A program made the translations under genes and the position numbers. This document shows positions 10,003 to 21,823 of a stretch of DNA of 64,000 nucleotides, piece after piece. Below the pieces are notes generated by a model. That model was given only the letters and a program-made list of their open reading frames with translations, searched no databases and was not told the origin of the DNA. The DNA is from Epiperipatus broadwayi (lineage: Eukaryota > Onychophora > Udeonychophora > Euonychophora > Peripatidae): positions 22,154,900 through 22,218,899 of the forward strand of contig JAQFVV010012394.1 in the NCBI GenBank assembly GCA_028023455.1. The letters run 5' to 3'. Position 1 is the first letter of the stretch; the number at the start of each line of letters is the position of its first letter.

Positions 10003-10045
10003 CTGATAAAGACTACTGGACAGTCTAAACTGTAAAGAACAAAAC
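10003..10045 (+). ncRNA. Degraded hammerhead-like motif, family f
   Basis: CTGATAA (expected CTGATGA), stem II AGACT/AGTCT with loop ACTGGAC, then AAAC where GAAAC is expected. Both deviations are G-to-A changes at core positions. Stem I is not convincing. The paired stem II with correctly spaced boxes is the reason for reporting it. Confidence 0.35.
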
Positions 10046-10324
10046 TAAAACTAAATAAAGAAATAATATACTGCATTGAATAAACTATAAATGAAAGGAG
10101 GTGTTACTTATTATATATTGTAAAATTTATACAGATATATTCTATATAGAAATTTAGCTGTTTTTATGGATTTTTGTTGAGCACCTGAAATAAAAGACTG
10201 AGCTTTTAATCCAAGTAATGTCTTTCATTCAGTTTCCTTTATATCATGCTTCTAACCAATAATCTTACATATACGTGAATACTGTTAACAAATTCCAATG
10301 TGTATTTTATGATCTCTCCATATT

Positions 10325-10640
10325 TTGAAATGCATATTAAATGGAAAATTATGGGATTTGTGCAATTACAACGAGAAGCAACAACTGTCTTAAAAATTTA
10401 ATTGTAAAAATGCAAATATTAAAAATATAGATGAAATGGGATTTGTTATAAAGAAATGGAACAATAGTTTAAAGATTAATGATTTATATTCAGGTTTATT
10501 CCCTAATAAGCTGTCAATCTGATGACGTGGGCAAATGTTTTTTAAATTGTCATGGAAGCATTTGATGCAGAAATTGAAAAATGTTTGAAAGATAAAAGTG
10601 CAATAATTAAATTTGAAAATAAGAAGGAATGCAGACTTGT
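10325..10640 (+). pseudogene. Decayed RTE endonuclease fragment
   Basis: The order of words follows the RTE endonuclease region at 29150-29610: ATTAAATGG..ATTATGGGATTTGTG, then a GATTTGTTATAAAGAAATGGAA block, ATTCAGGTTTAT, a GTCATGGAAGCATTTGATGC block facing the GDFNAR codons, and GACTTGTAAAGTTT facing the end of the HRLVEF codons. Deletions and stops break it throughout. It ends where a minus-strand LINE-A tail begins. Confidence 0.5.
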
Positions 10641-10770
10641 AAAGTTTATGTATGTGATGTGATGCACTGTGACTTCTTATATACAGAGTCAGGAATCTCT
10701 TATCTTTTCCCAAACCCATAATAAAAACTTTCTGTATAATCTCTTTGTTTATATTTATCCTTCCATAACA
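10641..10770 (-). pseudogene. LINE-A 3' end fragment
   Basis: On the plus strand it reads GTGATGTGATGCACTGTGAC, then a GAGTCAGGAATCTCT block, and continues to CTTTCTGTATAATC. The same words, in the same order, are at the 3' end of the minus-strand LINE-A copies near 25258-25530 and 49270-49520. Part of the intervening sequence is deleted. The (GTGAT)n repeat is the element's 3' tail. Confidence 0.6.
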
Positions 10771-11930
10771 TTATTACTCTTAAAAACATCAACAAATTAA
10801 AAACCCTTCTTTTTTCTTTTCAAAAAGTGATTGTACATTTGCTGTGTTATAATATATGATATTATTACTCTTAACAAAATCATCGGTATTGAATCTGCAC
10901 TATCATATAATTTGAGGGTGTGTAGATTTTAAGACAACGTAATATTTGAAATGTTATTGAAAAAATTATTATATTACATTTTAATGATGGAGTATTAGCT
11001 CCAAATAATTTTAAAACCATTGTCGTGGTTCTGAACTAAGTTTGGAAAGGTTTTTATAAAATAAGGGAAAGTTTTGTTGCAAGCGCAAATTATTGCAGTC
11101 ACGGTATTCGCGAAATGACGCGAGATTAACAAAATAGCTATTTTAAAATATGACTTTACGATAGAAGTATAGTGAACAAACAGTCTTACTAATGATATTG
11201 TTTGATTGTTTGATTTTTCCAAGTTAGCGTGTATTAATCAAAAGTAACTTAATAAAAAGTATGATAATACGTATATCCGTATATGTGCATATATTTTATA
11301 AAAGCGTACTTCAAAGATTAACTAAAAATAACTTAAGGCATAGGCATGTATGTGCGTATATTTTATAAATGCGTTTATTTCAAATAATGTTAACTGATCT
11401 ATATAAATAAAGCACACATAAATAATTATAGATTTTAAAATAATAAATTTAAATGTTAGGGTTAAACATTACCTGGTATGTGAGTTTTCACATACATAGA
11501 TGTGAAGGGAGCAGCAAGGTTATAGTTTTCAAACCCAGTCATTTCTTTTAAATTATTTATTTCTAGGCTACGATAAATCTCTTACACTAATTAGCTTTCC
11601 TAGCATAAGTTATAATTTCTAGATGACGGACTCTTATATATGTTAGAATGTTTACCAAGTTAAAATCTGTTTTGTGGAGTAGTTTATTTCTTGGAAATTA
11701 TCTGACCACACCTGGGTTTTAAACTTTGTAAAAACAAGAATAAATTTAAAAACATATTAAATTTGAATTATAACAAAGAGAAAGTTAGTAGACGGACGCT
11801 ATTTTTATCAATTACTAAGGTAATAATTTTGATAGAAAACTGGTAACAGATGAAAATTAAAGATGAAAAATATCTTAATTTATAAACAAGCATGGTAAAC
11901 CAGGTTCGATTATTTATTCTGATGCTGGAA
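10771..11930. other. No recognisable feature
   Basis: AT-rich. A short palindrome (GTATGTGAGTTTTCACATAC) lies at about 11478. A 75-codon minus-strand frame (10995-11222) has no recognisable domain. Confidence 0.45.
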
Positions 11931-12180
11931 GGGTTACAGGATGGTTTACCTAGAGATTGCCGGGTTTCATCACTTCAAAGTAAACCACCAATATAATTTT
12001 GTCGACCCCTCCACGGGTGCCGACGCACAAAACATCGAGAGGCAGTGAGTGGGAGGGTGTTGAAATAGCAGAATAAGCGATCTAGAGGCACTGTCAGATC
12101 ATTAGTCGACGACTACTTGGCCGAATTTATGTGGCGGTGGATCTCTTCATCTCAATTTTGAAAGAGATAAGTTTATGTTA
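11931..12180. other. GC-richer block of unknown nature
   Basis: This 250-bp stretch is visibly richer in G+C and CpG (GTCGACCCCTCCACGGGTGCC and neighbours) than everything around it. No open frame above a few dozen codons crosses it on either strand and no repeat partner was seen in the window. It could be a host exon or UTR, a promoter, or part of a mobile element not otherwise represented here. Confidence 0.3.
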
Positions 12181-12234
12181 GACCAAGATTCTTGCTAATG
12201 TCATTGTTTTTGTTATTCAAAAAGTTGTTTTATT

Positions 12235-12346
12235 AGTCAAGCGTTGTTAGCAGAGAGGTCATCGTACTCGCCTTGCAAGCAAGTAGTTGGTTGCAGACGG
12301 GTGTGGGTTCGCGTCCCGGCCGATGCTATGACATATGAGAAAAAAA
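12235..12346 (+). mobile_element. tRNA-derived SINE, diverged copy
   Basis: Same family as 6345-6460: GCAGAGAGGTCATCG (A-box region), an anticodon-arm-like hairpin ACTCGC/GCAAGT with loop CTTGCAA (anticodon TGC), B-box GGTTCGCGTCC, then GCCGATGCTATGACA and an A-rich tail. It is flanked by an imperfect 14-bp duplication (12221-12234 and 12347-12360, one mismatch). The 66-codon frame over it is incidental. Confidence 0.8.
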
Positions 12347-12479
12347 AAGTAGTTTTATTACATTTCCAACTTGCATATACAGAAAAGAACATTCAAAACA
12401 TTGTCTTTTGGTTTTTCTATTTGTACATCAATTTACTCCTTTGAAGTGCTTTTTCTTCAATGTTGTTTTTTTATCGGAA

Positions 12480-13199
12480 AAAATTAGATTAACAAAAAAA
12501 GCCGCCAAATAGACGACGTTTCTTACTTGTTGTGTCAATAAAAAAAAAATTTCAAATGAATTCGTATAGTTGTTTGCTTGTTTATGTTAAGAATTTAAAA
12601 CAAATATTTACTTATTTAAAAATGTCCAAAAAAAGAAAAGGATTTTGCGTTAGAAGAAGTACAGTGTTAACAACCCCCCCCCCAAAAGTAATTATATTAA
12701 ACAAAAAAACACGGCGATTTTTTCTTTTTATGTAAATAAAAAATTTCATTTAGTTATTAAAGGGAAAAAATGTAATAAAAAAGACGTTCTTTAATAATAG
12801 GTCAAAAAAAAAAAAAATGTAAGAAAAAAGACGTTGTTTACTATTCAGTTATTAAAAAAGACCAATTATTTAATAATATGTTGCGGCCAGGTAATGATAT
12901 ATTTCAATGTTTTTGAGTAGCAACAGTCCCATTCAGCGATCTGTGCCATCGATGATACTAGTACTAAAAAAAAAATAGAAGTGCATTATATTTCATTTAA
13001 CAGACAATAACATATTTAAGACTGTATTTAATAGATACAAAAATTAAGTGAAAATGAAGTTTTTTTAAGAAAATTTGTTTGCATTGAAGTGTATATGAAA
13101 GAAGTATTATAAGCAATATATATATGATTATAAACTGCTGAGATGGAAGATCTGTGTTAAAGTAAATCTAAAGACAAAAGCTATTAGACTTTTAACATA
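12480..13199. other. AT-rich DNA with short tandem words
   Basis: Poly-A, poly-C (12666-12674) and a twice-repeated AAAAGACGTT word near 12780-12835. The 67-codon frame at 12532 is low-complexity and lacks any domain. Confidence 0.4.
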
Positions 13200-13835
13200 C
13201 TTTACTTGAAAATGTCAATAAGAAAACAACAGAAACTTCTACTAAAAACAGGATACAAATAGAAGGAGCAAAATTCGGTAATATAATGGGAAATTTTCTA
13301 TTGAAATAAAACAATATGTATTTTGAGAAAAAATGAACATGAAAATATTTAAAAGTAATCCATTTAAAAGAACAGAATATGATGAATTTGATATAACAGT
13401 AAAGAAAAATTACTGATGATATAAGAAAATATATTTGTGAAGTAGTAGGAAATGCTATAGTAAATGAATAAAAGTTTCAAAAATATAAAATCTTGGTATT
13501 GGAAGAAAAGTTATTTAGGTAATAAGATAGAAAAGACAATTGTAAAATAAAGATGACATCAAAAAAACAGTTAAGTAGTTTATATATAACTTAAACCAAA
13601 AGCTACTTATTCGAATTGAAGAGATATATAATAAGATCTATAGTGAATGAAAAATCTCAGAAAAATGATGATATTCTTTTATATATTTTAAAGAAGCCAA
13701 TAAAAAAAATATTGGTAAATGCATACACAAAATGTTATACTCATACAACTAGAAAGATACTATAATGATGAAATTATTTTAAAAGGTGAAGAAAGAAAAC
13801 TTTTAAAGCAGCTCTACATAGGATATTTATCAAGA

Positions 13836-13955
13836 TCAGTATTACTTTGGCTTTCACTGAATGGCATTACTGTATGGAGAGTTTAGCCTGTTTTAATAAC
13901 AATTATAAGCAAGCATAAGAAATGGTGATCATGTGATGTTTAGTGGCTATAAATC
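13836..13955. mobile_element. Fragment of hammerhead family-a element
   Basis: It contains the family-a 3' end (GGCATTACTGTATGGAGAG) followed by the family's other end inverted (GATCATGTGATGTTTAGTGG). The RTE homology stops before it and resumes after it, so it is nested in the decayed RTE. The ribozyme core is not included. Confidence 0.5.
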
Positions 13956-14522
13956 ATTTACAGAAAACATTGGATTCAAATTGATTAAAGAAACAATAAG
14001 AATTTAAAAATATTTATAACCAACAATGATCACATCCAAATTATAAACAAGGGTTAATGAATATGAGATGTAATTATGCATTAGATCTGGATATTACAAA
14101 AAGATATTTAACTCTGTACATATTTCTGCTATGTCTGAAAATAATTTTGAAAAACAACAGTGATTTAACTTCATAATAATATTTACAATATTAATAACAA
14201 TGAAGATACATATATGACTCACTCTCTAAACTGTTTACAGCAGTTTTACAGAAAATATTTTACGATTAAATGTAAACCAATGGAAAATTAGTCATCTGAA
14301 TTTGGTGGAAGTTGTGGTTGGTTGAAAATAATGCTTCAAAGATGCAAAATTATATAAGCTAACCGATAAAATAAAATAAAAAATCTAAAAATAATAAATA
14401 AAGTCTGAAGTAATGTTTAATGGGTTATCTAAAAAATGAAGAAAATAGAATTAGCAATGAATTAAAATAAATTAAAAAATAAAAGCACAGACTTCTATTT
14501 TAAAAATAGTCCACTAATCTCA

Positions 14523-14771
14523 AAATATCTTGATTTATTATAATATGAACTATTATAATGTACAATAATATACTCCAACATTTAGACTATATTATATTAA
14601 TAGTTTTTATCAAGGAACAATTAAAAAATACATAAAAAACAATAAGTACAAATATTCCATAATACGTATAACAAAATATAACTACCTCTTACATTAAACC
14701 TCATAGTCAACATATTGCATTATATTATTGTACATTATAATAGTTCATATAAGAATAAATCAAGATTTATA
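14523..14771. repeat. Fold-back repeat or MITE, about 50-bp arms
   Basis: The left arm (from about 14525) contains TATGAACTATTATAATGTAC and the right arm (to about 14771) carries its complement with few changes. The centre of about 150 bp is AT-rich and non-coding. It sits inside the decayed RTE. A target-site duplication is not obvious. Confidence 0.6.
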
Positions 14772-15133
14772 AAGAAGTTTATGCACGGATTGTATATACA
14801 ATGAATTAAAAGATTAAAAATTATAAATATATTTGGCAAATTAATATAATGAAAACATAGGGATGAAATAAATCACATAATTAAATTTAAACCCTTTGGG
14901 TAATATTGAAAGTAAATATATCTATGTGCCTAAAAAAAAGTTGAAATAAAGGTATGAGAGAATATCCAAAAAAAAAACAAATTTGGCATCTAGAGAGTGG
15001 CGTGTTTTAAGGCAGGTTACTGCCACTAGATGATATCATGAAACCCTTCTGAATCAGTAGAACAATCGACATTGTTGGTGAAGATTGTGTTTGGCTTCAG
15101 TAATTTTTTTCCTCCAACCAATTGTACAATTTT

Positions 15134-15455
15134 TATTTTTATATAGGACTATTTCCATCATCTAATATGCGTACTGAATGTCTTTAGAAAAATTTAACTT
15201 TATTTAAATATTCCAAATACATTCAACTGTTAATAATAGCACATCAAACACGTTAGTATATACACAACGTTTCTTCAGGTGTTACTGGCCTGACCAGTGA
15301 CAGTACTAGCATGGAATTTGAACCTGGACCCTTAGATTTTTGAGTATTGAATTTTAAGATAACGCTCAGTTGGTTAGAGCATTAAATAAAGTTAAATTTT
15401 TCTTAAGACATTCAATACACATATTAGATGATGGAAATAGTCCAATATAAAAATA
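15134..15455. repeat. Fold-back repeat with about 75-bp arms
   Basis: 15134-15207 and 15383-15455 are inverted copies (shared GGACTATTTCCATCATCTAA). Between them the minus strand contains CCTGAAGAAACGTTGTG. A D-arm-like GCTCAGTTGGTTAGAGC is on the plus strand while a T-arm-like GGTTCAAATTCC is on the minus strand, so they cannot form one tRNA. No coding frame. Confidence 0.6.
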
Positions 15456-15559
15456 TAATGAAGAGCACCATCATCACAAACCTTCAGGAAAACAATTGTA
15501 CAACCTTTGGTTTATTTTTTGATAATTAATTCACACAAGCAAGGATCACAAGTTTATGA

Positions 15560-16160
15560 CTAGAAACAATTGCCTAGCCATGATGCTGTGCTTAGAAGGA
15601 ACTCTTGGAAGTTATAGTTATGATCCAGAAATAAAACAGTAATTCAGCTAATAGAAAACACTTACTTCTCAAGCCAAAAAAAGCATAAGTGAAGACTAAT
15701 GTGAAAACAACACTCGTTTTTTTAATGTGAGAGGAGTTGTACATTCAGAATTTGTATCCCAAGATCAATCAACCAAAATTCACATATTTGGAGCCTGAAG
15801 AGATTGAATCATGATTCTATCATGACAATGCACTGCCCAAACAATATTGAATGTTAAGCAGTTTTTAACCCAAAATGATACCTTTGCCTCATCCTCAGTA
15901 TTCACCCAAACTCATCCCATGGAAAAAATTTTTATTTCTTCAGATGAAAAGAGATTTCAAAGGAAACTGTTTTGCTGATATTAAAGAGATGAAACAAAAA
16001 TCAATAAAAGTATTAAAAGATATCAACAATGATGAGCTTAAAGAATGTTTTGAGAAGTGGAAAAATATTTGAACAAATGTATTAATTCCAATGGAGAGTA
16101 TTTTGAAGGAGTCTGAAATTTCAAAATGTGTAAATAAATACACCATTTTTATAAATGAAT
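15560..16160 (+). pseudogene. Dead mariner transposase, C-terminal half
   Basis: Translation in shifting frames gives the mariner landmarks in order: a SYDPEIKQ-like block, KAxxKxxSNVKT-like residues, FNVRGVVHSEFVPQDQS, a DNA(P) word where the second catalytic Asp lies, HPQYSPKLIPWKKFLFLQMK and a tail similar to DINNDELKECFEKWKN. The third catalytic Asp normally follows YSPDLAPCD; here both Asp positions read Lys. Together with several frameshifts this makes the copy inactive. The N-terminal DNA-binding half and both terminal inverted repeats were not found. A 65-codon frame (15875-16072) is the longest uninterrupted part. Confidence 0.75.
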
Positions 16161-16199
16161 TCCAGTTTCTTTTGCATATCCCTGTCATATTAGTTCCTA

Positions 16200-17560
16200 T
16201 TAATATTCACTTAAATATTCCATGATTTGGATATTTAATAGAAGACGACGACTACATACTATACGTCAAACTATGGAGAGATGGAATAGTATTCATAAAT
16301 ATGGATAGAAAATGAAATACATAACTAATAAAACAAAGAAGCAACAGCAAGAACTTAAGAGATGATATAAAATGGAAGATGATATCCTAATTTTGATTCC
16401 ATTATTTTAAGGGATTTCGTATAAGATGAATGGATACGAGTTTGCTTGGATGAAATAGAGAAGAAAAATTATAAATAAGAAATAATATAAAGAGACATTC
16501 TTCAACCCATTATCAAATCTTTTTGTGCAGTGAACAATTCTTTCAATCCATATTTAAAAACAGGTACCCAATTAAAGTGGCATGATTACGTATAATCATG
16601 AAACGTGTGGCTTAATTACATAATATAATCACCTAATTAAATGGGTACTAATTAATTGTAACATCCATAAATTATTTTAATAGTTGATTTGAATTTGGTA
16701 TGTTCACCATATTAATTATTAGTTATATACGTAAGTATCTTGTTGTTCTGCAATTATAATCTATTGCGATGATCAGATTTTCATGCCACAATTATATTTT
16801 TGTAATAAAAATTACTCATTTGATCAATTATAATGTGATCCCATTATAATTTTGCAATTTGTTCAATATAAATTTTAATTGCTTAATATTATCAATTACT
16901 ATTTTAAATTATTTTATTAAACAGAAAGTGATTAATACTCTTAATATTATATTTTGAAATCATAACAATCAATTTTAAAAATAAATATTTTAAGATTTCT
17001 GTGAATGATGACGGTATGAAATTATTTTTTAAAAAAGGAATTTATATTTATTGTTAGAATATTTAAATTTATTAACCCATGAAATGGTTGTTGTGGAGAA
17101 TTTGAGTACTTTGATAGTTGATGTTTAGATTTTTTGTGTGTAGATAGGTTATTTATAATAATAAATTTATAAATTATAAGTAATTTTGAAGAAAATGTTG
17201 ATGATTTTGGTGGGACCCAAGAGTTATTGTCCCCTGATATCTAAAATGTTAATTTATAACATAGCCAAATGATGGTATCCTCTGATCAACAAAATGTTTC
17301 ATAATGTTCAGGAAGATAAGTTCCAAATATTGTTAAATAAAATTAAAGAGATGAAAAGGGATACTAAAGAGAGGTAAGAAATTTAAATGTAACCTTAATG
17401 GCGTATGTTTACAATATCAGAATTCTTTTACTTATGTTAGAATGAGTTGAGATTTCTCCCCCTCTTCATTTATTAATAGTATTATTTTGTATTTTACTAT
17501 ATATTTTATTATAATGCTTCCCCGACATATATATATCTTTGTATTGTGGCATATGTTAAA
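16200..17560. other. AT-rich DNA; one small palindromic element
   Basis: At 16562-16650, GTACCCA/TGGGTAC ends enclose about 75 bp of partly self-complementary sequence, possibly a tiny MITE. Nothing else is recognisable. Confidence 0.35.
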
Positions 17561-20498
17561 AGAATCCTTGGGCTTAACTATATCGCTATAAATTTAGCTT
17601 GTACTTTGTGCCGCTGAGCTGTTGTTTGCCGCCGCAGTTCGTATCGCCTCTTTTTTTTAGGTTATAGAATAATTTGTCCAACATGTTGGCTACGGATTAG
17701 AAAAAAGGATTTAAATCGATCGTCTAGGGTTTAAGTATTGTTGATACCTCTGTTACGATCTCATTATCGTCTCTATCTGAAATAAATAAATTATCGTTTA
17801 CTATTTGTTTTAATCAAATGTCAACTTTTACTGATAACGCCCCCCCCCCCCGCGCCACTCAAACAATAACTTTTGATTCTGTCAATATTTTCATGTACTT
17901 TCATATAGACGCTAACATGAGTGCATAATTTATTTTTTTTTTAAAAAAAAAATTGTGTGCGTGCCAAACACAAAAACTAATATATGTTCAATAGAAATAC
18001 ACTGCATGTCTTTTTTTTTTAAAAAGGAGTGTTTGGCAAATATGTATGCGTGTAATTACATAAGCAATACAGTATTCATACAGAAAATTATTGGGTAAGC
18101 ATGATAGACAATTCCGAGTATGTATATAAACAATCCTATATTTATAAATTTATACTTCGGGAATTTTTTTTTTTTCATTATATAAAATAATACAATCAAG
18201 CAAAGAAATTATGAAATCATTTTTTTTTTAAAAAAAAAAGGTCATATTCTATGAGCTGTAAAATTGTGTCATACGAACAAAACCAAACATAGCAAACAAA
18301 AATCATTAAAATATAAATAACTTAACGCGCACATATAGTCATATAGAACAAAGTTTAAGCTTAATATATTTCACGTTTATTAAAAATGAAGATTGTATAA
18401 ATAAATTTAAAAATTTACAAATTAACATACCATTATTATTGATCACGGGATTTTTGTTTATTTACATTTTTTCACCCCGTAATACAACATAGTCTACCGT
18501 CGAAGCAAATTTGTAAACATGATGCACAGCTGTTCTAAATAAGATTAACGAGATTTAAAACGAGTATAGGTTTTTTTAAAAAAATGTTGATGTCGTTTAC
18601 CAATTCTCTATTTATATTTAAATTTTATAAAAATATTTTATAAACGGTATACAGTATTATGATATAATAGTTTATACAGTACATATTTTTATTTTTATTA
18701 TAAATCCTCAAAAGAATTCAAGCATACTTTGAGATTGGCAGAGTTTTATTTTATTTTTTAAATGTAGCAATCAATGTTTATATCATCATTTTCCTTAGCA
18801 ACAGTAAACGTCACTGAAAATAGTTTTATCCTTGTAACCTCAAACGTAAACTCATCCAAGTTTATCATCCAATCGGTAAAGAAAAAATCATCCAATTTAA
18901 TTAATGCCCTTGTATTAAAAATAACTAATATTCATATTTATATACCGTATACATGGATTTAATAAAAAGTTAGTTAATGTAGAAAACTATATACCGTATT
19001 TTTGCTGACTTTAAATTAATTTATTTTATAATTAAATGATTAATCTTCTTGATTCATAACTTGCATTTTATTAATTTGATAATGATTATAAAAAGTGACA
19101 TTTAAAGTTTACTGCATATATGCAAATTCATGATATACAATATTTGTATCTGCGTTGGTGTTAAACGATGTTCAGTGAAGCGAATTTGTATAAGATTCTT
19201 GGCAGTGGATATCGCGCTCAAGGAATAAGAATCTAATTAACATTTGATAAAGGTATATGCTTGAAGTATGCTAGCAACCTATTATTTGACACTGACAAAT
19301 AGCATTATTGCCAGATTATAAACCAAACATAATAAATATTTTTATAGACATTAAAATAATGTAAAAAAAAAAAAAGATTCTTTAGCTATAAATATTTGAT
19401 GTATATATACATAATTATGTAAACTAATGACAAAATAGGATAATCGTTATATTTACGAAATTAAATACAGAGCCACGGTGTATTGATGTGCAGCAACCAA
19501 TCAGACTTGCGGTTCTGCAGGCTGAATGAAAACAATAGCAAACCTGTCCAGGCAGGGATTAACAATCTTAGATTAAATAAATAAATCCGGGAAGAAGTAA
19601 TTAACTCTGCACTATTAGATTAAAGAAAAGAATGCAATTAGCGGTCTAAGAAACAATAACAAAAATAATTACTGTGTTATTAATAAACCTCAAATGTTTA
19701 AGCAAGCAATTAAAGAGTTAATATTCTTCGCATGAATTACTGTCTGAGTAGTTAGGGCATAGCAATAAGGAAGATTGAAATGCCAAGGTGAAGGTCATCT
19801 GCCTCAACTGAAGATCTTCAGCAAAAGGCTAATTTTCCCACAGTAGTTTACATCAGTAGGATTAATGTAGAACTAGGATTTAACAAGTTATCCTGACTTT
19901 AATATATTTTTTTAAGTCTGATAATAATAAGTAAAATTTCTTTAATGCTTATTTATTGTATATGAATATAAAATCCATGTTGACTGTAACAAAATAGAAT
20001 AATAATGCTGATACATACCACTAATTAATTCTATTACTGATTGCCACTAGAGTTATAGTCATTAATTTTCAGTTGGGAGTTTATTGTATGGTTCAGACTC
20101 ATGGCCAATCATTAAGAGGTAAATTGAGTCACTGTGTTGAATTAGCATATCAATGACTAACCCAATGCATTTAAAAGCGTTTCTGAAAAGAAAAGATAGA
20201 GATAAATCATATTGACATAAGGAAAATTGGATGGACAATTCATATATTCCATCAAAAAGTATAAATTATTAAATATGTTGAAGTTATAAACAAAAATATC
20301 TACTGTGCATACACACATACATATATTTATGTATTTATTAAAGATTAAAAAAAAGTATGTGCACAAGTTGTTAATAATAATGTGCAGAAAGAAATAAAAC
20401 GCTGAAAATAGCAATAGGCTAATTTATACGTTAATGAAAGTTATTTTATGTAAATTATCCAAAGTGATAAAGAGTCTGAAGAAGAATTAATCAGAATT
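17561..20498. other. Long stretch without recognisable genes
   Basis: A slightly GC-richer patch (17585-17720), a C-homopolymer at 17843-17852, several poly-T/poly-A runs (17930-17950, 18160-18240) and another GC-richer patch near 19470-19560 stand out. No exon-like block, repeat partner or coding frame with a known domain was found. Confidence 0.4.
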
Positions 20499-20516
20499 GT
20501 CAAGTGTGCAAGAGTA

Positions 20517-20967
20517 TATAAACATCACATGATCACCATTTTTTATGCTTGCTTATAACTGTTATTAAAACTGGCAAAACTCTCTATACATATTGCCACT
20601 CAGTGCAAGTCAGAGTAATCAATGGATGCCAGAAGGTTTGTGCATAAAATCTCCATCTAGTGCCTACTTATCCAACATCCCAGACTAGTTTCTGGCTTGT
20701 GGCTCCTCACTGACAAAGGCCACAAGTCAGAAACTAATCTGGGGATATTGGATGAGTAGGCACTAGATGGGGCTTTTATGCACAAGCCTTCTGGCATCCA
20801 TTGATTACTCTGGCTTGCACTGAGTGGAGCCACAAGCCAGAAACTAGTCTGGGATGCTGGATGAATAGGCACTAGATGGGGCTTTTATGCACAAGCCTTC
20901 TGGCATCCATTGATTACTCTGGCTTGCACTGAGTGGCAATACATGTAAAGAGTTTTGCTTGTTTTAA
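20517..20967. mobile_element. Hammerhead family-a element with inverted and tandem units
   Basis: Bounded by TGTG(C/T)AAGAGTA at 20505-20516 and 20968-20979, a 12-bp duplication with one mismatch. Inside, one unit runs in minus orientation (about 20522-20705), meeting two plus-strand units head-to-tail. The repeat period from GCCACAAG at 20719 to GCCACAAG at 20829 is 110 bp, and the landmarks GAAACTA, CACTAGATGGGGC and CCTTCTGGCATCCATTG recur in each. Tandem monomers with a ribozyme are what circular or concatemeric retrozyme RNA would leave. Confidence 0.65.
20703..20746 (+). ncRNA. Degraded hammerhead-like motif, family a
   Basis: CTGACAA replaces CTGATGA; stem II GGC/GTC, GAAA and ATCTGGGGAT follow. 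Stem III has a mismatch. The minus-oriented and second plus units nearby keep GAAACTAGTCTGGG but lack a full upstream box. Confidence 0.45.
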
Positions 20968-21725
20968 TGTGTAAGAGTAGTTGTCTAATGTTGTCAAAGG
21001 TGTACTTAACAGCTGTCAAGCCATGTCTAGTATGCAAGAGTATTATCTAATGATGTAAACTGAAGCAGACATTCAAGTGCTGAACTGTAAGAGAGTAAGA
21101 GAAAAAATGAAAGGGAGAAGAACAAAAATAAACTAGTAAAAAGTTAAACTAGCAAATGTAAAATTGTTCTGGAATTAATGAAGAAGAATTCTAGTCAAGA
21201 ATCTCTGAAGTAAATGTGTGTGAGCAATAAGTGCCTGAAAAGTAAAGAGACTTTAAATACATATAAATCTCTCAGGAGATGATGAACTTTAAGGAGATCT
21301 AAGTGATCTTATATTCAACTAGCAAGTTGATCTACTGCAATTATTAGTATTATTATTTCAGAGTAAATAAACTCTTGGAAGTTTTATTAAACTTTGTGTT
21401 TAGTTTTCTTTATTCAACAACATATATATTCAGCTGCCAATTGACTGCATGGTTCTGAATATAGTATATCAAAGTCAGAATTTTTTGTAACTTTATATTC
21501 TTATTTTTCCCCCATCATTTGTGCAGTGAAGTATATATATATTTTAAGAAATAAGTTTAATCCATCTAATTTATGTATTTTACAGATTGAAAATAGATTA
21601 TCAATTTAATTATAGTAATGAAGGAAGAATTTATTATCTTTTTTTTTATTTGTAAAGAAAAAATAAATAAATTTAAAAATGCAAATGAATGTAATTAGGA
21701 AAGAAAAAGAGTAAAGTATTTTTTT

Positions 21726-21810
21726 TTCTCATGTGTCATATCATTGGCCAGGAAGCAAACCCACTAACCTGGGACAACTACTTGTAAGGCAGCTGTTCTG
21801 CTTGATGAGA
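21726..21810 (-). mobile_element. tRNA-derived SINE, diverged copy
   Basis: The plus strand reads GTGTCATATCATTGGCCAGG, complementary to the 3' end of the SINE family (GGCCAATGCTACGACAC). The T-arm and part of the anticodon arm follow in order but with many changes. It is flanked by AAAGTATTTTTTT at 21713-21725 and 21811-21823. The 5' end seems shortened. Confidence 0.65.
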
Positions 21811-21823
21811 AAAGTATTTTTTT

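Larger units (their letters stand above)
13200..14990 (+). pseudogene. Heavily decayed RTE copy
   Basis: No frame survives, but segments follow the intact RTE at 7333-8814 in order: AGAAAACATTGGATT, GGTTAATGAATATGAGATGT, AAAAAGATATTTAACTCTG, TTTACAGCAGTTTTACAGAA (facing the LFTAVLQE codons) and GAAGTAATGTTTAA (facing VMFN). Two other repeats have landed inside it (13836-13955 and 14523-14771). It is much older than the copies at 7.2 and 28.6 kb. Confidence 0.6.
20499..21421 (+). other. Possible solo LTR interrupted by the family-a element
   Basis: The right part ends with a polyadenylation-type AATAAACTC and then CTTTATTCAACA; the left begins TGTCAAG. TG..CA ends and a late poly-A signal are LTR-like, but no target duplication matches at these ends and no second LTR was seen. 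Weak. Confidence 0.22.

Noticed and set aside
15319-15385. tRNA gene or SINE from D-arm-like and T-arm-like words
   Set aside because: The two words are on opposite strands and in the wrong order, so no tRNA fold is possible.
20657-20872. 71-codon minus frame over the family-a element
   Set aside because: It reads through tandem ribozyme units and has no counterpart in the other family-a copies.
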